Positions 43,516 through 50,773 are shown, counted from the first letter of the stretch. The stretch is DNA of 64,000 bases from Variovorax sp. 679 (GCF_003952185.1 NZ_RXFS01000010.1:186001-250000); one strand, 5' to 3'. Made by a program: numbers and translations. Notes: generated by a model from the sequence alone, not told the origin.

Positions 43516-44253
43516 ATGAGCAACTCCGAACACAACACCGTCGTCATCACCGGCGCCAGCAGCGGCATCGGCCTGGGCCTGGCCGAGGCTTTCCTGAAGC
43601 AGGGCTACAACGTGGTCGGCACCGGCCGCTCCATCGAGCGCCTGCAGGCGGCCGCCAGGAAGCTGGATGCGGGAAACCGCTTCCTCGCCGTCGCGGCCGA
43701 TGCCGGCCAGCCCGACTCCGCAAGGCACCTGTTCGAACAGGCCATCGCCCGCTTCGGCCACGTGGACGTGCTGGTGAACAACGCCGGCATCTTCACCGCC
43801 AAGCCCTTCGTGGAGTTCACCCCGGAGGAAATCGAGCAGAACATCTCCACCAACCTCAAGGGCGTGCTGTACGCCTCGCAGGAAGCGGCTCGCCACATGA
43901 TCGGACGCAAGCGGGGCAAGATCGTCAACATCACGGCGGCACTGGCGATGCAGCCGCACAGCAACGTGCCGGCGCTGCTGGCCGTGGCGCTCAAGGGCGG
44001 CATCAACGAGGCCACGCGCGCATTGGCGCTCGAGTTGGCGCCGCACGGGATCACCGTCAACGCCGTCGCGCCGGGCCTGGTCGATACGCCGATGCATGCG
44101 CCGCAATCGCACGACTTCCTGGGCAAGCTGGCGCCGCTGAACCGCATCGCCAGCGTGGACGAGGTCGCGGACGCGGTGCTCTACCTGGTCAACGCGGATT
44201 TCGTGACCGGCACGGTGCTGCCGGTGGACGGCGGCTTCAGCGCGGGCCGCTGA
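43516..44253 (+). CDS. Short-chain dehydrogenase/reductase (SDR) without the usual catalytic Tyr
   Basis: 245 aa from ATG 43516, preferred over 43504 because GAGG lies seven bases upstream. NAD(P) motif ITGASSGIGLGLAE, NNAGIF, and the C-terminal VAPGLVDTPM are clear. In the YxxxK region the sequence is ALLAVALKGGINEATRALAL: the Lys is there but Ala replaces Tyr four residues before it. A subgroup of SDRs shares this, so it may act by another mechanism or not as a dehydrogenase. Followed after 37 bases by a tautomerase. Confidence 0.82.
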   Translation: MSNSEHNTVVITGASSGIGLGLAEAFLKQGYNVVGTGRSIERLQAAARKLDAGNRFLAVAADAGQPDSARHLFEQAIARFGHVDVLVNNAGIFTAKPFVEFTPEEIEQNISTNLKGVLYASQEAARHMIGRKRGKIVNITAALAMQPHSNVPALLAVALKGGINEATRALALELAPHGITVNAVAPGLVDTPMHAPQSHDFLGKLAPLNRIASVDEVADAVLYLVNADFVTGTVLPVDGGFSAGR

Positions 44254-44290
44254 AGCGCCCTCTTCCATCGACACATCCAAGGAGCACACC

Positions 44291-44506
44291 ATGCCATTCG
44301 TCAGCATCCGCATCACCCGTGAAGGCAACACCGCCGAGCAGAAGGCCCAGGTCATCAAGGAGGTCACCGAGACGCTGGAACGCGTACTGCACAAGCCGCC
44401 GGAGTGGACTCACATCGCCATCGAGGAAATCGACACCGACAACTGGGGCTTCGCCGGTGTCACCACGACACAGCGGCGCAAGGAGCAGGCGCCGAAGAGT
44501 CGCTAG
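44291..44506 (+). CDS. 4-oxalocrotonate-tautomerase-family protein
   Basis: 71 aa. Begins MPFVSIRITREGNTAEQKAQ, so removal of Met exposes Pro1, the catalytic base of the family. The length is right for a 4-OT monomer (hexamers or trimers in solution), and EEIDTDNWGFAG is the common C-terminal stretch. Ribosome site AAGGAGCACACC. It forms a pair with the SDR and is the last chromosomal gene before the prophage. Substrate unknown; keto-enol tautomerisation is expected. Confidence 0.85.
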   Translation: MPFVSIRITREGNTAEQKAQVIKEVTETLERVLHKPPEWTHIAIEEIDTDNWGFAGVTTTQRRKEQAPKSR

Positions 44507-44786
44507 GCCAGACCCACTGTGAACGGACGCATGCCCCTGAACTGACCGGGAAGATCCGGGAAGTGGCCGGAAGAAACGGGCCGCCCCAATGAAATCGGGC
44601 CTTTTGGGGCCATCTGGACTGTTGAGGCGGCCAACCCTCGCGGACGCATGGCAATGCGCCCCTGCGCCCCGTCTGATGCCTCGGCCAGTAGCCCTGAAAG
44701 ACCGCGCCCGCCCCAGGGGACTCCCTTGGTGGAGCGGTCCTGCTGCCATAGCTCTGGATGGCCCCACCACGTCCCCGCTCCTGCCC

Positions 44787-44941
44787 AACTTGCACGCTAC
44801 CGTGCGAGTTCAGATGTGGCGTGCGAGTTGGGTAACTCATTGAAATCTCAAGAGATTTTCTAGAAGGCTCAACAAGGGAGGAGTTCGAACTCGCACGCAA
44901 TTTGCCCACCATTTAGGCAGAACTCGCACCAAACTCGCACG
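44787..44941. repeat. Six-copy 10-bp end repeat, probable MuA-binding sites
   Basis: Consensus AACTCGCACG. Copies: 44787 (one mismatch), 44801 (inverse), 44820 (inverse), 44888, 44921 (last base differs), 44932. The first two form an inverted pair with a CTAC spacer. Clusters of short transposase sites in mixed orientation just inside the genome end are a feature of Mu-like phages. Binding is inferred. Confidence 0.7.
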
Positions 44942-44950
44942 CAGCAACCG

Positions 44951-44979
44951 AAAAAAAGCCCCTTTTCAGGGGCTTTTTG
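44951..44979 (-). terminator. Terminator of the leftward early operon
   Basis: AAAGCCCC (44955-44962) and GGGGCTTT (44969-44976) with a 6-base loop. Read leftward the stem is followed by a run of T, a strong rho-independent terminator. It closes the early operon before the phage end and would protect the chromosome from read-through. Confidence 0.88.
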
Positions 44980-45037
44980 TCTGGCTAAATCCGCCTGTGG
45001 ATAACCAAGATATCGCGCGCCGCTTCACCCAGTCAAG

Positions 45038-45418
45038 CTACTTTGACCTGTCAGGCATGTCAGCCACTTCCTCGCCGAACTTGGACGCCACGTAGGCCCG
45101 CATCGCCGCAATCAACGGTGTCGGACCTTGGTACTCGTCAGAAAGGAATCCCCCAGTGGTCTTCACCAGGGCATGCCAACCGCTTCCTGGTCGCCCATTA
45201 GGCGCGACGCAAAGGTTTTCCCGCTCGATGATTGGACCGGCCAACGCCCAGTCCTGAGAGAACTTGTGGCTCATCCAGCCGACAGCCGGACTGATCGCAC
45301 GAGGCGCTTTCCACATGAAGTCCCCCTTTGGGATCGTCTTGCCGGACACGGGTTCATAGCCTTCCGCCTCGGCAACCCAGAAGTCGAGCACAACACCAGT
45401 CAGTTCAGCAGTTTTCAT
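45038..45418 (-). CDS. DUF2591 (NinX-like) phage protein
   Basis: 126 aa from ATG 45418; a TTG at 45427 would add three residues. Pattern MKTAELTGVVLDFWVAEAEG, then FSQDWALAGPIIERENL and TPLIAAMRAYVASKFGEEV matches the DUF2591 family common in phage early regions. Function is unknown. Last gene of the leftward early operon; it overlaps the end of the mor gene if the TTG is used. Confidence 0.8.
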   Translation of the reverse strand: MKTAELTGVVLDFWVAEAEGYEPVSGKTIPKGDFMWKAPRAISPAVGWMSHKFSQDWALAGPIIERENLCVAPNGRPGSGWHALVKTTGGFLSDEYQGPTPLIAAMRAYVASKFGEEVADMPDRSK

Positions 45419-45423
45419 GGTCT

Positions 45424-45855
45424 TCAAACAGATTTTTTAAGCAGCCGGAAGAGATAGGACCGGCTGAACTTGTACCTCCGGCGGATCGCATCGAAGGGCT
45501 CACCGGCATCGTAGCTCTGAATGATCTCGCGGTTCCGATGCACCTTCAATGCGGCCTCGCACTTCGCGACGTACACACTGACGCCGCCAAACCGACCGAC
45601 GAGCTGGACCGCCGCCTCGCGCCCAACGCACTCGACCAACACCGCCCACATGCGCGACGTGCCGTCGACCACCTCTGGGATCTTGATCTCGTCGCCGGCG
45701 AACATCTTGACCAGGTCGATGGTGGCATCGATACCGATCACGTCGACCAGGGCCTGAGCGGTCTTCGGCAAGGAGTCGACGTGCTCGATCTGGCGCAGTT
45801 GCACCGTCTCGTCGAACAAGCTGAACTGCCCATCGTTGACCGCTTTGTGGCTCAT
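45424..45855 (-). CDS. mor: Mor-like middle/late transcription activator
   Basis: 143 aa. N-terminal dimerisation part, then a helix-turn-helix at the C-terminus with EIIQSYDAGEPFDAIRRRYK and FSRSYLFRLLKK, as in the Mor/C activators of Mu. The central GGVSVYVAKCE corresponds to the family's beta-strand linker. In Mu, Mor switches on the middle promoter. The start overlaps the gemA stop (45852-45855), matching the usual gemA-mor order. Confidence 0.85.
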   Translation of the reverse strand: MSHKAVNDGQFSLFDETVQLRQIEHVDSLPKTAQALVDVIGIDATIDLVKMFAGDEIKIPEVVDGTSRMWAVLVECVGREAAVQLVGRFGGVSVYVAKCEAALKVHRNREIIQSYDAGEPFDAIRRRYKFSRSYLFRLLKKSV

Positions 45856-46298
45856 TGCGTGGCGGCGCCTTCCCGGCGTTGCTGAACGCCCAGCGCGGCG
45901 GAGAGACGATGCAGCTGGTCGTGGTTACACCACTCGTAGAAATCCGGCGCCTGCTCACCGAACATCTGCTTCGCGATGCCATCAGCGTAGGTGTCTGGCT
46001 TGCGATCGAGGCTGATGAGCTGCGCGCGGATCCGGCGGATGAGCTTCAGCTTGTCTGCTGGCGGTACCGGGCGCCGTGGCCGCTTGCCGCCGGGCTTCGC
46101 GATGGTCTTGAAGCCGATCTTCTTGAGGTACTCCAGCACGTTGGCGCGGCCAACGTGATCGAGATCTTTGGAGCTGCGGACGCGGCCCTGTGTCCACAGC
46201 ATGTCGCGATAGTCCTCGTCGCTCATGGCGAGCTGCTTCTTGGCCAGGTGGATTTTGGCCAGGTCGGAGTTGCGATGGTCGCGGGCTAGCTTGCTCAT
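45852..46298 (-). CDS. gemA: GemA-like regulatory protein (DUF1018)
   Basis: 148 aa from ATG 46298, which overlaps the stop of the preceding gene. Family features: KLARDHRNSDLAKIHLAKKQ, LAMSDEDYRDMLW followed by the RSSKDLDHVGRANVLEYLKK stretch, and a C-terminal half with DGIAKQMFG. In Mu, GemA changes DNA supercoiling and host gene expression. Upstream-extended frame to 46379 is not needed. Confidence 0.85.
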   Translation of the reverse strand: MSKLARDHRNSDLAKIHLAKKQLAMSDEDYRDMLWTQGRVRSSKDLDHVGRANVLEYLKKIGFKTIAKPGGKRPRRPVPPADKLKLIRRIRAQLISLDRKPDTYADGIAKQMFGEQAPDFYEWCNHDQLHRLSAALGVQQRREGAATQ

Positions 46299-46783
46299 TC
46301 GCCAGGCCTCCGCTCCACGACGATGTGTTCGCCCGACGAGTCCTTCGCCAGCGCCACGTACCCGCGCCGCTGGAGCCATTCGAAGGCCTCAACGAGGTAC
46401 TCATCGGCCTCGGTAAGGGAGTGAACCTCGACAGCATTGGCGTTGGTGAGTCCCAAGACCAGGTCGTGACCGTCTTGGTCCACGCAACTGACCTGCAGCA
46501 CATCGAACATCGCGTCATCTGCGATCTGCAGGGCGCGATGGAGCAATGCGACATCGTCGTCGGTTGTGCCCTTGGATGTCCGTGCTGCTGATGCCGACGC
46601 GTAGAGAGCGCGGCATTCGTAGGTGTCAGGGAACTGGGCCTTTGCTTCACGGCAGGCGACCTCCGTCGACTCTTTCCAGTCGGTCCAGCGGCCACCTTCG
46701 ATGGCCCAACGACCTTGCCACGCATCGGGTGGCAACGGATGCAAAACACAAGGTTCGGTGCTGATGAATTCAGGAGGGTTCAT
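46295..46783 (-). CDS. Hypothetical phage protein (162 aa)
   Basis: 162 aa, not recognised. Acidic overall, with WQGRWAIEGGRWTDWKE near the start and a C-terminal half EADEYLVEAFEWLQRRGYVA. No membrane helix or signal. Overlaps gemA by four bases (ATGA) and the upstream gene likewise, so it is translated as part of the early operon. Confidence 0.65.
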   Translation of the reverse strand: MNPPEFISTEPCVLHPLPPDAWQGRWAIEGGRWTDWKESTEVACREAKAQFPDTYECRALYASASAARTSKGTTDDDVALLHRALQIADDAMFDVLQVSCVDQDGHDLVLGLTNANAVEVHSLTEADEYLVEAFEWLQRRGYVALAKDSSGEHIVVERRPGE

Positions 46784-47076
46784 GGCTCGATCAGGTGAGT
46801 GAAAAGGCTGCGCTGGCCGATCCCTTCGATGGCCTCGGTGCGGCAGCGCGGGCAGAGGTGGCTATCGGGGCCGACCTGGGTTGCATGACGTGGGCACAGC
46901 GGGCGATCGCAGGTGCCGTGCGCGTCTTGACGAGGGCCATCACAGAGAAACTCGCTGGGGTAGGCACATAGCACCAGTTGCCCATCGAGCAGCAGTTGCT
47001 CGCTGCATGGCGCCGGCAGCTTGGCGCCTCTCATGTGGATCACGCCGCCCCCTGGGATTCGATAGAAGGGCATCAC
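46780..47076 (-). CDS. Small Cys-rich phage protein, zinc-ribbon-like
   Basis: 98 aa, not recognised. It has seven Cys, among them CDRPLCPRH and LCPRCRTE, plausible for a zinc ribbon. ATGs at 47076 and 47073. Overlaps the next gene by four bases. Its start faces the rightward cassette start at 47121. Confidence 0.6.
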   Translation of the reverse strand: MMPFYRIPGGGVIHMRGAKLPAPCSEQLLLDGQLVLCAYPSEFLCDGPRQDAHGTCDRPLCPRHATQVGPDSHLCPRCRTEAIEGIGQRSLFTHLIEP

Positions 47077-47120
47077 GCGGTCCCCCTGCTACATTGGCGA
47101 CCCACTCTGAAGGAGCCCGC

Positions 47121-47462
47121 ATGAACATCCAAGGATTGAACGCAGCGATACCTACCAGCGATCAGCTTCACGGGCTGAATCCGGCACAACGAAAGAAGAG
47201 CGTCGAAGACGCGATCGAGGTGGTTCTGAACGCAATCGAGCAGGAGAGGCATGCCCCAGATCTGTGGGAAACCGAGTTCTTGCTCCTGGCAATGGCAGCA
47301 GTTCTTCGAGGGCAGCATTGGCTCGCGGCCACGAACATTGCGAAAGCCCTCGCCTTGGCCGAAGAGCGCAGCCCAGAGGCCAAGATGGAAACTGCCGAAC
47401 CTTGGCCAATGCACCGAATGCATGCGACTCTGCAGGCCGTGCGAGCGGCTCCGTTTCAGTAA
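47121..47462 (+). CDS. Hypothetical protein, first gene of a rightward cassette
   Basis: 113 aa, not recognised. Start ATG 47121 with AAGGAG. Helical, with VEDAIEVVLNAIEQERHAPD followed by LWETEFLLLAMAAVLRG. It is encoded against the direction of the surrounding early operon, together with the next two genes, which marks an inserted accessory module (moron-like). Confidence 0.65.
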   Translation: MNIQGLNAAIPTSDQLHGLNPAQRKKSVEDAIEVVLNAIEQERHAPDLWETEFLLLAMAAVLRGQHWLAATNIAKALALAEERSPEAKMETAEPWPMHRMHATLQAVRAAPFQ

Positions 47463-47468
47463 GCCGCC

Positions 47469-47711
47469 ATGTCCAAGCCCTCTCGCACTGCCGCGCAACT
47501 GCAGCAGATGTTGATTGAGCGGATTGAGGCGATCCCCGACCTTCGAGGGCTGCTCACCGATGTGCATCGTGGGGGCGTTGTCGGTACCGGAGGCGATGGT
47601 GAAGGCGGTCCGACCTGGACGGTGCCGATACTGACCGACCGCAGCGCTCATCGGCGCGACATCGCGCGGATCATTCGAACGCTGCAGGGACAGTTCGACC
47701 TCGAAGACTGA
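47469..47711 (+). CDS. Small hypothetical protein, second gene of the rightward cassette
   Basis: 80 aa, not recognised. Basic start MSKPSRTAAQLQQMLIERIE, a Gly-rich middle (RGGVVGTGGDGEGG) and an acidic end. Six bases behind the first cassette gene, so co-transcribed. No known domain seen. Confidence 0.55.
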   Translation: MSKPSRTAAQLQQMLIERIEAIPDLRGLLTDVHRGGVVGTGGDGEGGPTWTVPILTDRSAHRRDIARIIRTLQGQFDLED

Positions 47712-47750
47712 CGCGGGCGATACTGCATCCATCGAACACTGGAGGCAGAG

Positions 47751-48314
47751 ATGGCTTACGAGATCGGACAGACCTGCATGCTGATCAACATCGGCTTGTC
47801 GAGGAGCGAATGTGCATCGTGGGTGCAAGCCTGGGGCGCCATCACAGCTCTGGCTGTCGCCGGGGGCATCGCGGTGGCACAGATCAGAGCGACGCGCAAG
47901 CACGCAGCCGAGGTGGAGCGAGACAAGCAACGAGCGCTGATCGAGGTGATCGCCACCCTCGCACGGCTGCTCATGTTGGAGATCGAGTCCCGAACCGCGC
48001 TCGTGACTGCGGAGACCGACGAGCAGACCCGCAGATCGTTGTTCTTGGCCAAGGAGCCATTTGGCGACGTATACGACGCGGCGAAGGCGATGCCGATCCA
48101 TGAACTGCCCGACGTCGAAATAGTCCAGCTCGCCTTCGGTCTGCGACGGCTCACGGCTTTGGCAATCAATGTGTTCGAGCGCCTCGTTGCCGAGTACGAC
48201 ACGCAAACAGGCATCTTCCTTAGAGCTGGGAAGCCGTTCTCCGCAGTCGTCATGGGCCTTGAGGGACTTGTCGAAAGTTGCAAGCAGGCGTCGATGGCCC
48301 GAGAGGCACGCTAG
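47751..48314 (+). CDS. Membrane-anchored hypothetical protein, third gene of the rightward cassette
   Basis: 187 aa. One TM helix near the N-terminus (WGAITALAVAGGIAVAQI), followed by a charged helical stretch (AEVERDKQRA) and a cytoplasmic helical domain. This plan occurs in proteins that sit in the membrane and sense or block, including some phage exclusion factors, but no family is recognised. Converges with the gene at 48326 after eleven bases. Confidence 0.6.
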   Translation: MAYEIGQTCMLINIGLSRSECASWVQAWGAITALAVAGGIAVAQIRATRKHAAEVERDKQRALIEVIATLARLLMLEIESRTALVTAETDEQTRRSLFLAKEPFGDVYDAAKAMPIHELPDVEIVQLAFGLRRLTALAINVFERLVAEYDTQTGIFLRAGKPFSAVVMGLEGLVESCKQASMAREAR

Positions 48315-48325
48315 TTTGTTGTCCA

Positions 48326-48523
48326 TCAGGAGTCTCCAGATGGCGAGTCGTCAAGCATCTCGGTCGCCACTGTTTCGCAGCGATCGGCCAACTCTTCCAG
48401 CGCGCTGAGGTTGAACTGGTCGAGGCCATCCCACTGGGCAGCCATCGAGAGAAGTTTCTTGCGTAGCGCGCGCAGACTGCGGATCTGACCCGCAGCCAGT
48501 TGCCGATTGGTGGGGGCTCTCAT
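48326..48523 (-). CDS. Small hypothetical phage protein (65 aa)
   Basis: 65 aa, helical, starts MRAPTNRQLAAGQIRSLRAL. Overlaps the upstream gene stop by four bases (48520-48523), so it belongs to the early operon. Not recognised. Confidence 0.55.
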   Translation of the reverse strand: MRAPTNRQLAAGQIRSLRALRKKLLSMAAQWDGLDQFNLSALEELADRCETVATEMLDDSPSGDS

Positions 48524-48807
48524 GTCGTGGCCTTTCGCTGCGCAACGCGCAGCAGTCGGTGATAGGAGCCTGGGCCAGCCTGGTGCCCCGCGCCGAACTC
48601 GCTACGGGCAATGCCGTCGATGGCGTCAACGCAGGCCTGCAGATAGACGAGGTCACTGAGAAAGCCGAAGTTGGCCCGGCCCGCTCGGTAGCGCGCGTTG
48701 ATGGTCTGCTGCGTGGCCACGGGCACCATGCGCCAGTGATTCGGGCACAGAAAGCGGCCCGACTGCACGGTGGCGCCGCACTTGAAAGCGTCACAGAAGC
48801 GATTCAT
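48520..48807 (-). CDS. Small phage protein with Cys/His cluster
   Basis: 95 aa from ATG 48807. The N-terminal stretch NRFCDAFKCGATVQSGRFLC followed by PNHW has a Cys/Cys/Cys/His order that could bind zinc; the rest is helical (ATQQTINARYRAG). Similar small zinc-finger-like proteins occur in phage early regions. Overlaps its neighbour by four bases. Confidence 0.55.
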   Translation of the reverse strand: MNRFCDAFKCGATVQSGRFLCPNHWRMVPVATQQTINARYRAGRANFGFLSDLVYLQACVDAIDGIARSEFGAGHQAGPGSYHRLLRVAQRKATT

Positions 48808-49091
48808 GGTGTGTACGGAAGTCCGATGACTTCGAAGTGGTTGTGATCGGAGTGGTCCTTGCCGGCCGGGTGGCGCTCGCGCCAGCGCTCCAGCTTCTTC
48901 CACCACGCTTCATGCTCTGCGTCGTTCTCGGGTGTGTCGACGCACTCGGCTGGTGCTGGCGGGCGCCTGGCGCTGTAGGTTTCGAGCTTGTCCTTGAATG
49001 CCGCTGCGGCGCCCGCTTCGGCAAAGCCACGCAGCGGTCTGTCGCCTTCGTAGTCGGTGCAGGCCATCACGACGTGGATCTGGCGTTTCAT
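48804..49091 (-). CDS. Hypothetical phage protein (95 aa)
   Basis: 95 aa from ATG 49091. MKRQIHVVMACTDYEGDRPL suggests a small alpha/beta protein; a His/Asp-rich end (GKDHSDHNHFEV) follows. Not recognised. ATGA overlap with the next gene. Confidence 0.55.
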   Translation of the reverse strand: MKRQIHVVMACTDYEGDRPLRGFAEAGAAAAFKDKLETYSARRPPAPAECVDTPENDAEHEAWWKKLERWRERHPAGKDHSDHNHFEVIGLPYTP

Positions 49092-49093
49092 CG

Positions 49094-49468
49094 TCACCCC
49101 TCCTCGCTTTCGAGCGGGACGTCTTCCCACCACGGCTCTCCGCCAGATGGCGAGCGCCAGAGCTGCTGCAATACGCGGATGCGGTTGTGCGCTGGATCCA
49201 CGCCGAACCCAGGAGGGTTCATCGAAGGGCGTACAACGAAGCGCAGAAATCCTTGCGCCACCTTGGCCGAGCTGACCGCCGCGTGCTTCGTCGTGAACTT
49301 CCAGGTCCGTGGCGTGGCGCCTGGCTCAAGTTCAAGCGACTCAGCGATTTGCCGGCGTTCAATCACATGGGCTGCAATGACAAGGCGAGCAAAACCGACG
49401 AAGTCGAATGCATGGCCAGGCTTGGGCTGCATGCACTCAACCAACTCCAGAATCTGGGCGTCTTTCAT
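49094..49468 (-). CDS. Hypothetical phage protein (124 aa)
   Basis: 124 aa. Helical first half (ILELVECMQPKPGHAFDFVG), later strands with ATPRTWKFTTKHAA. No family recognised, no membrane segment. Two bases separate its stop from the next start in the leftward operon. Confidence 0.55.
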   Translation of the reverse strand: MKDAQILELVECMQPKPGHAFDFVGFARLVIAAHVIERRQIAESLELEPGATPRTWKFTTKHAAVSSAKVAQGFLRFVVRPSMNPPGFGVDPAHNRIRVLQQLWRSPSGGEPWWEDVPLESEEG

Positions 49469-49471
49469 TGC

Positions 49472-49951
49472 CTACCCCAGCACCAGCGGCCCGAGCCACC
49501 AGTTCCACAAGCCAATGAGGCTCGAGCCCAGAAAGAACAGCTGCTGCACGAGCAGCCAGCGATGCCGCAAGGTCGCGCTGAAGGCGATCCAGCCAAGGTT
49601 GCTGACCAGGAACGCACCGAAGCCCCAGGCTGGATGGAACTGCGTGGCAAGCAGCCATGCGCCTGCGATGCCAAACAGGGAGCCGAGGATCTCCGAAGGT
49701 GTTGTCGGGCCGGGCCTGCGCGCCGTGTTCGCCCGGAACTTCCAGGCGGCCCATGCAGCCATCTTCGAGCGGCCGTCGCCGGCCTTCTCCCAGTAGCCCT
49801 CGAAGGCCGCGTGTTCGTCGCCGTGCGCCGGCGTGCCCTTTCGGAACACGGAGCGCATGTCCACTGGCTGCCAGCCGCAGAGCCACGCCACGCCAGCGAA
49901 CACGGCGAAGGCGACGACGAACCAGAACAAGGCAATGACGGTGCTATCCAT
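49472..49951 (-). CDS. Phage membrane protein, about four TM helices
   Basis: 159 aa. TM1 at the N-terminus (VIALFWFVVAFAVFAGVAWL), a soluble loop with EHAAFEGYWEKAGDGRSKM, then three TM segments ending WLLVQQLFFLGSSLIGLWNW. The C-terminal half resembles small inner-membrane proteins of Burkholderiales phages; function unknown. In the early operon, so a role in host takeover or exclusion rather than lysis. Confidence 0.6.
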   Translation of the reverse strand: MDSTVIALFWFVVAFAVFAGVAWLCGWQPVDMRSVFRKGTPAHGDEHAAFEGYWEKAGDGRSKMAAWAAWKFRANTARRPGPTTPSEILGSLFGIAGAWLLATQFHPAWGFGAFLVSNLGWIAFSATLRHRWLLVQQLFFLGSSLIGLWNWWLGPLVLG

Positions 49952-50210
49952 GCTGCACCGCCTTCCAGCCCTTGCCGGGCGTCCACTCGGTCATCACGTC
50001 GGCATCCTGGCCGGTGAAGGCGGGATCCTCTCGCACGATCCGGAAGCGCGAACGATCGCCGAAGCTGTTCCGGCCGAGCGTGGCCGCCGCGTCCATCACC
50101 TCCATCGACTGGAAGTCGTTGTCGGCGTCGAAGCGAACCACGTCCTTCCAGGTGGTCGAGAAGATGTTGACCTGCAGCTTCGCGGGCTTCTTGCGATCAG
50201 CGGTGGCCAT
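49944..50210 (-). CDS. Hypothetical phage protein (88 aa)
   Basis: 88 aa from ATG 50210. Lys-rich start (MATADRKKPAKLQVNIFSTT), then DADNDFQSMEVMDAAATLG. Not recognised. It overlaps the upstream gene by 14 bases and the downstream one by eight. Confidence 0.55.
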   Translation of the reverse strand: MATADRKKPAKLQVNIFSTTWKDVVRFDADNDFQSMEVMDAAATLGRNSFGDRSRFRIVREDPAFTGQDADVMTEWTPGKGWKAVQHG

Positions 50211-50676
50211 CGTTGCCCCCAGTGCGCAGAAGGATGCTGCCCATTGCGACGTGCTGCGCGTCGGCCTCGCTCGTATCCAGCGACGGCAGATCGAGATCCA
50301 GCCCTTCACCGCAGCCGGACGTGTCGAGCTTGATCGCCTGAAACCAGTTCGCCAGCGACGCCGCCGAGCTGACGGTATGGTGCAGGGCCTTTTCCTTGTC
50401 ACCAGTGATGACGGCGCGCAGGCACTTGCCCGCCAGCTTGCCGAGCAGCCAGTGCCAGTTCTCCGCGCTTTTCTGGCGGTCGTGCGCCTCGCCGAAGCGA
50501 TAGCGCTGATGCGCTGCTTCATACTGCACCGCAGAGAGAAACTCTTCGGTGTGCGGGTTGTTGATCAATCCGCGCAGGTACGCGATCTCGGCGGCGGCTC
50601 GCTGCATCAGATCGCCGGGGACGGGGTAGAAGCCGTCCTGCAGTATCTGCAGCTCGGCGTCTGTCAACTTGGACAT
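50197..50676 (-). CDS. Phage protein with helical EAAHQRYRFGEAHD-type domain
   Basis: 159 aa from ATG 50676, which has an AAAGG site upstream; the frame is open to an ATG at 50781, but that part is crossed by two strong hairpins. Core motif QYEAAHQRYRFGEAHDRQKS, then WHWLLGKLAGKCLRAVITGD and KALHHTVSSAASLANWF, a pattern I know from many Mu-like phages, sometimes grouped with all-alpha NTP pyrophosphatases. Function unproved. Translation may be controlled by the hairpin that contains its ribosome site. Confidence 0.6.
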   Translation of the reverse strand: MSKLTDAELQILQDGFYPVPGDLMQRAAAEIAYLRGLINNPHTEEFLSAVQYEAAHQRYRFGEAHDRQKSAENWHWLLGKLAGKCLRAVITGDKEKALHHTVSSAASLANWFQAIKLDTSGCGEGLDLDLPSLDTSEADAQHVAMGSILLRTGGNDGHR

Positions 50677-50680
50677 GGAA

Positions 50681-50720
50681 GGCCTTTCAAGAAAGGCCCC
50701 GGCACCCGAGGGTGCCGGGG
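50681..50720 (-). promoter_or_regulatory. Tandem hairpins hiding the ribosome site of the 50197-50676 gene
   Basis: On the + strand: GGCCTTTC-AA-GAAAGGCC (50681-50698) and CCCCGGCACCC-GA-GGGTGCCGGGG (50697-50720), both perfect, sharing two bases. In the leftward mRNA the GAAAGG ribosome site lies in the right arm of the hairpin next to the ATG. Only one of the two stems can include the shared bases, as in a switch. The regulation is inferred. Confidence 0.55.
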
Positions 50721-50773
50721 AGAAGACCAAGCGGCCGGTGGTCGGCTCAACCTGATCAAGGAGGGAGACGGAA

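Larger units (their letters stand above)
44507..45037. other. Prophage left-end region without a convincing gene
   Basis: 531 bases. It holds GCCCCAA/TTGGGGC (44583-44610), CGGACGCATG twice (44524, 44641), the six-copy AACTCGCACG repeat (44787-44941) and a leftward terminator (44951-44979). The exact chromosome/prophage border is somewhere in the first 300 bases; TGTGAACGG at 44518 is a candidate 5'-TG end but is not proved. A 255-base rightward ORF (44589-44843) crosses the repeats and looks spurious. Confidence 0.6.

Noticed and set aside
44589..44843. 84-codon + strand ORF at the prophage left end
   Set aside because: It runs through two of the end repeats and is Pro/Arg-rich without a clear ribosome site; probably non-coding end DNA.
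47073..48326. 417-codon minus-strand frame across the rightward cassette
   Set aside because: Cys/His/Ser/Leu-rich with no domain, while the three + strand genes have ribosome sites and normal composition.
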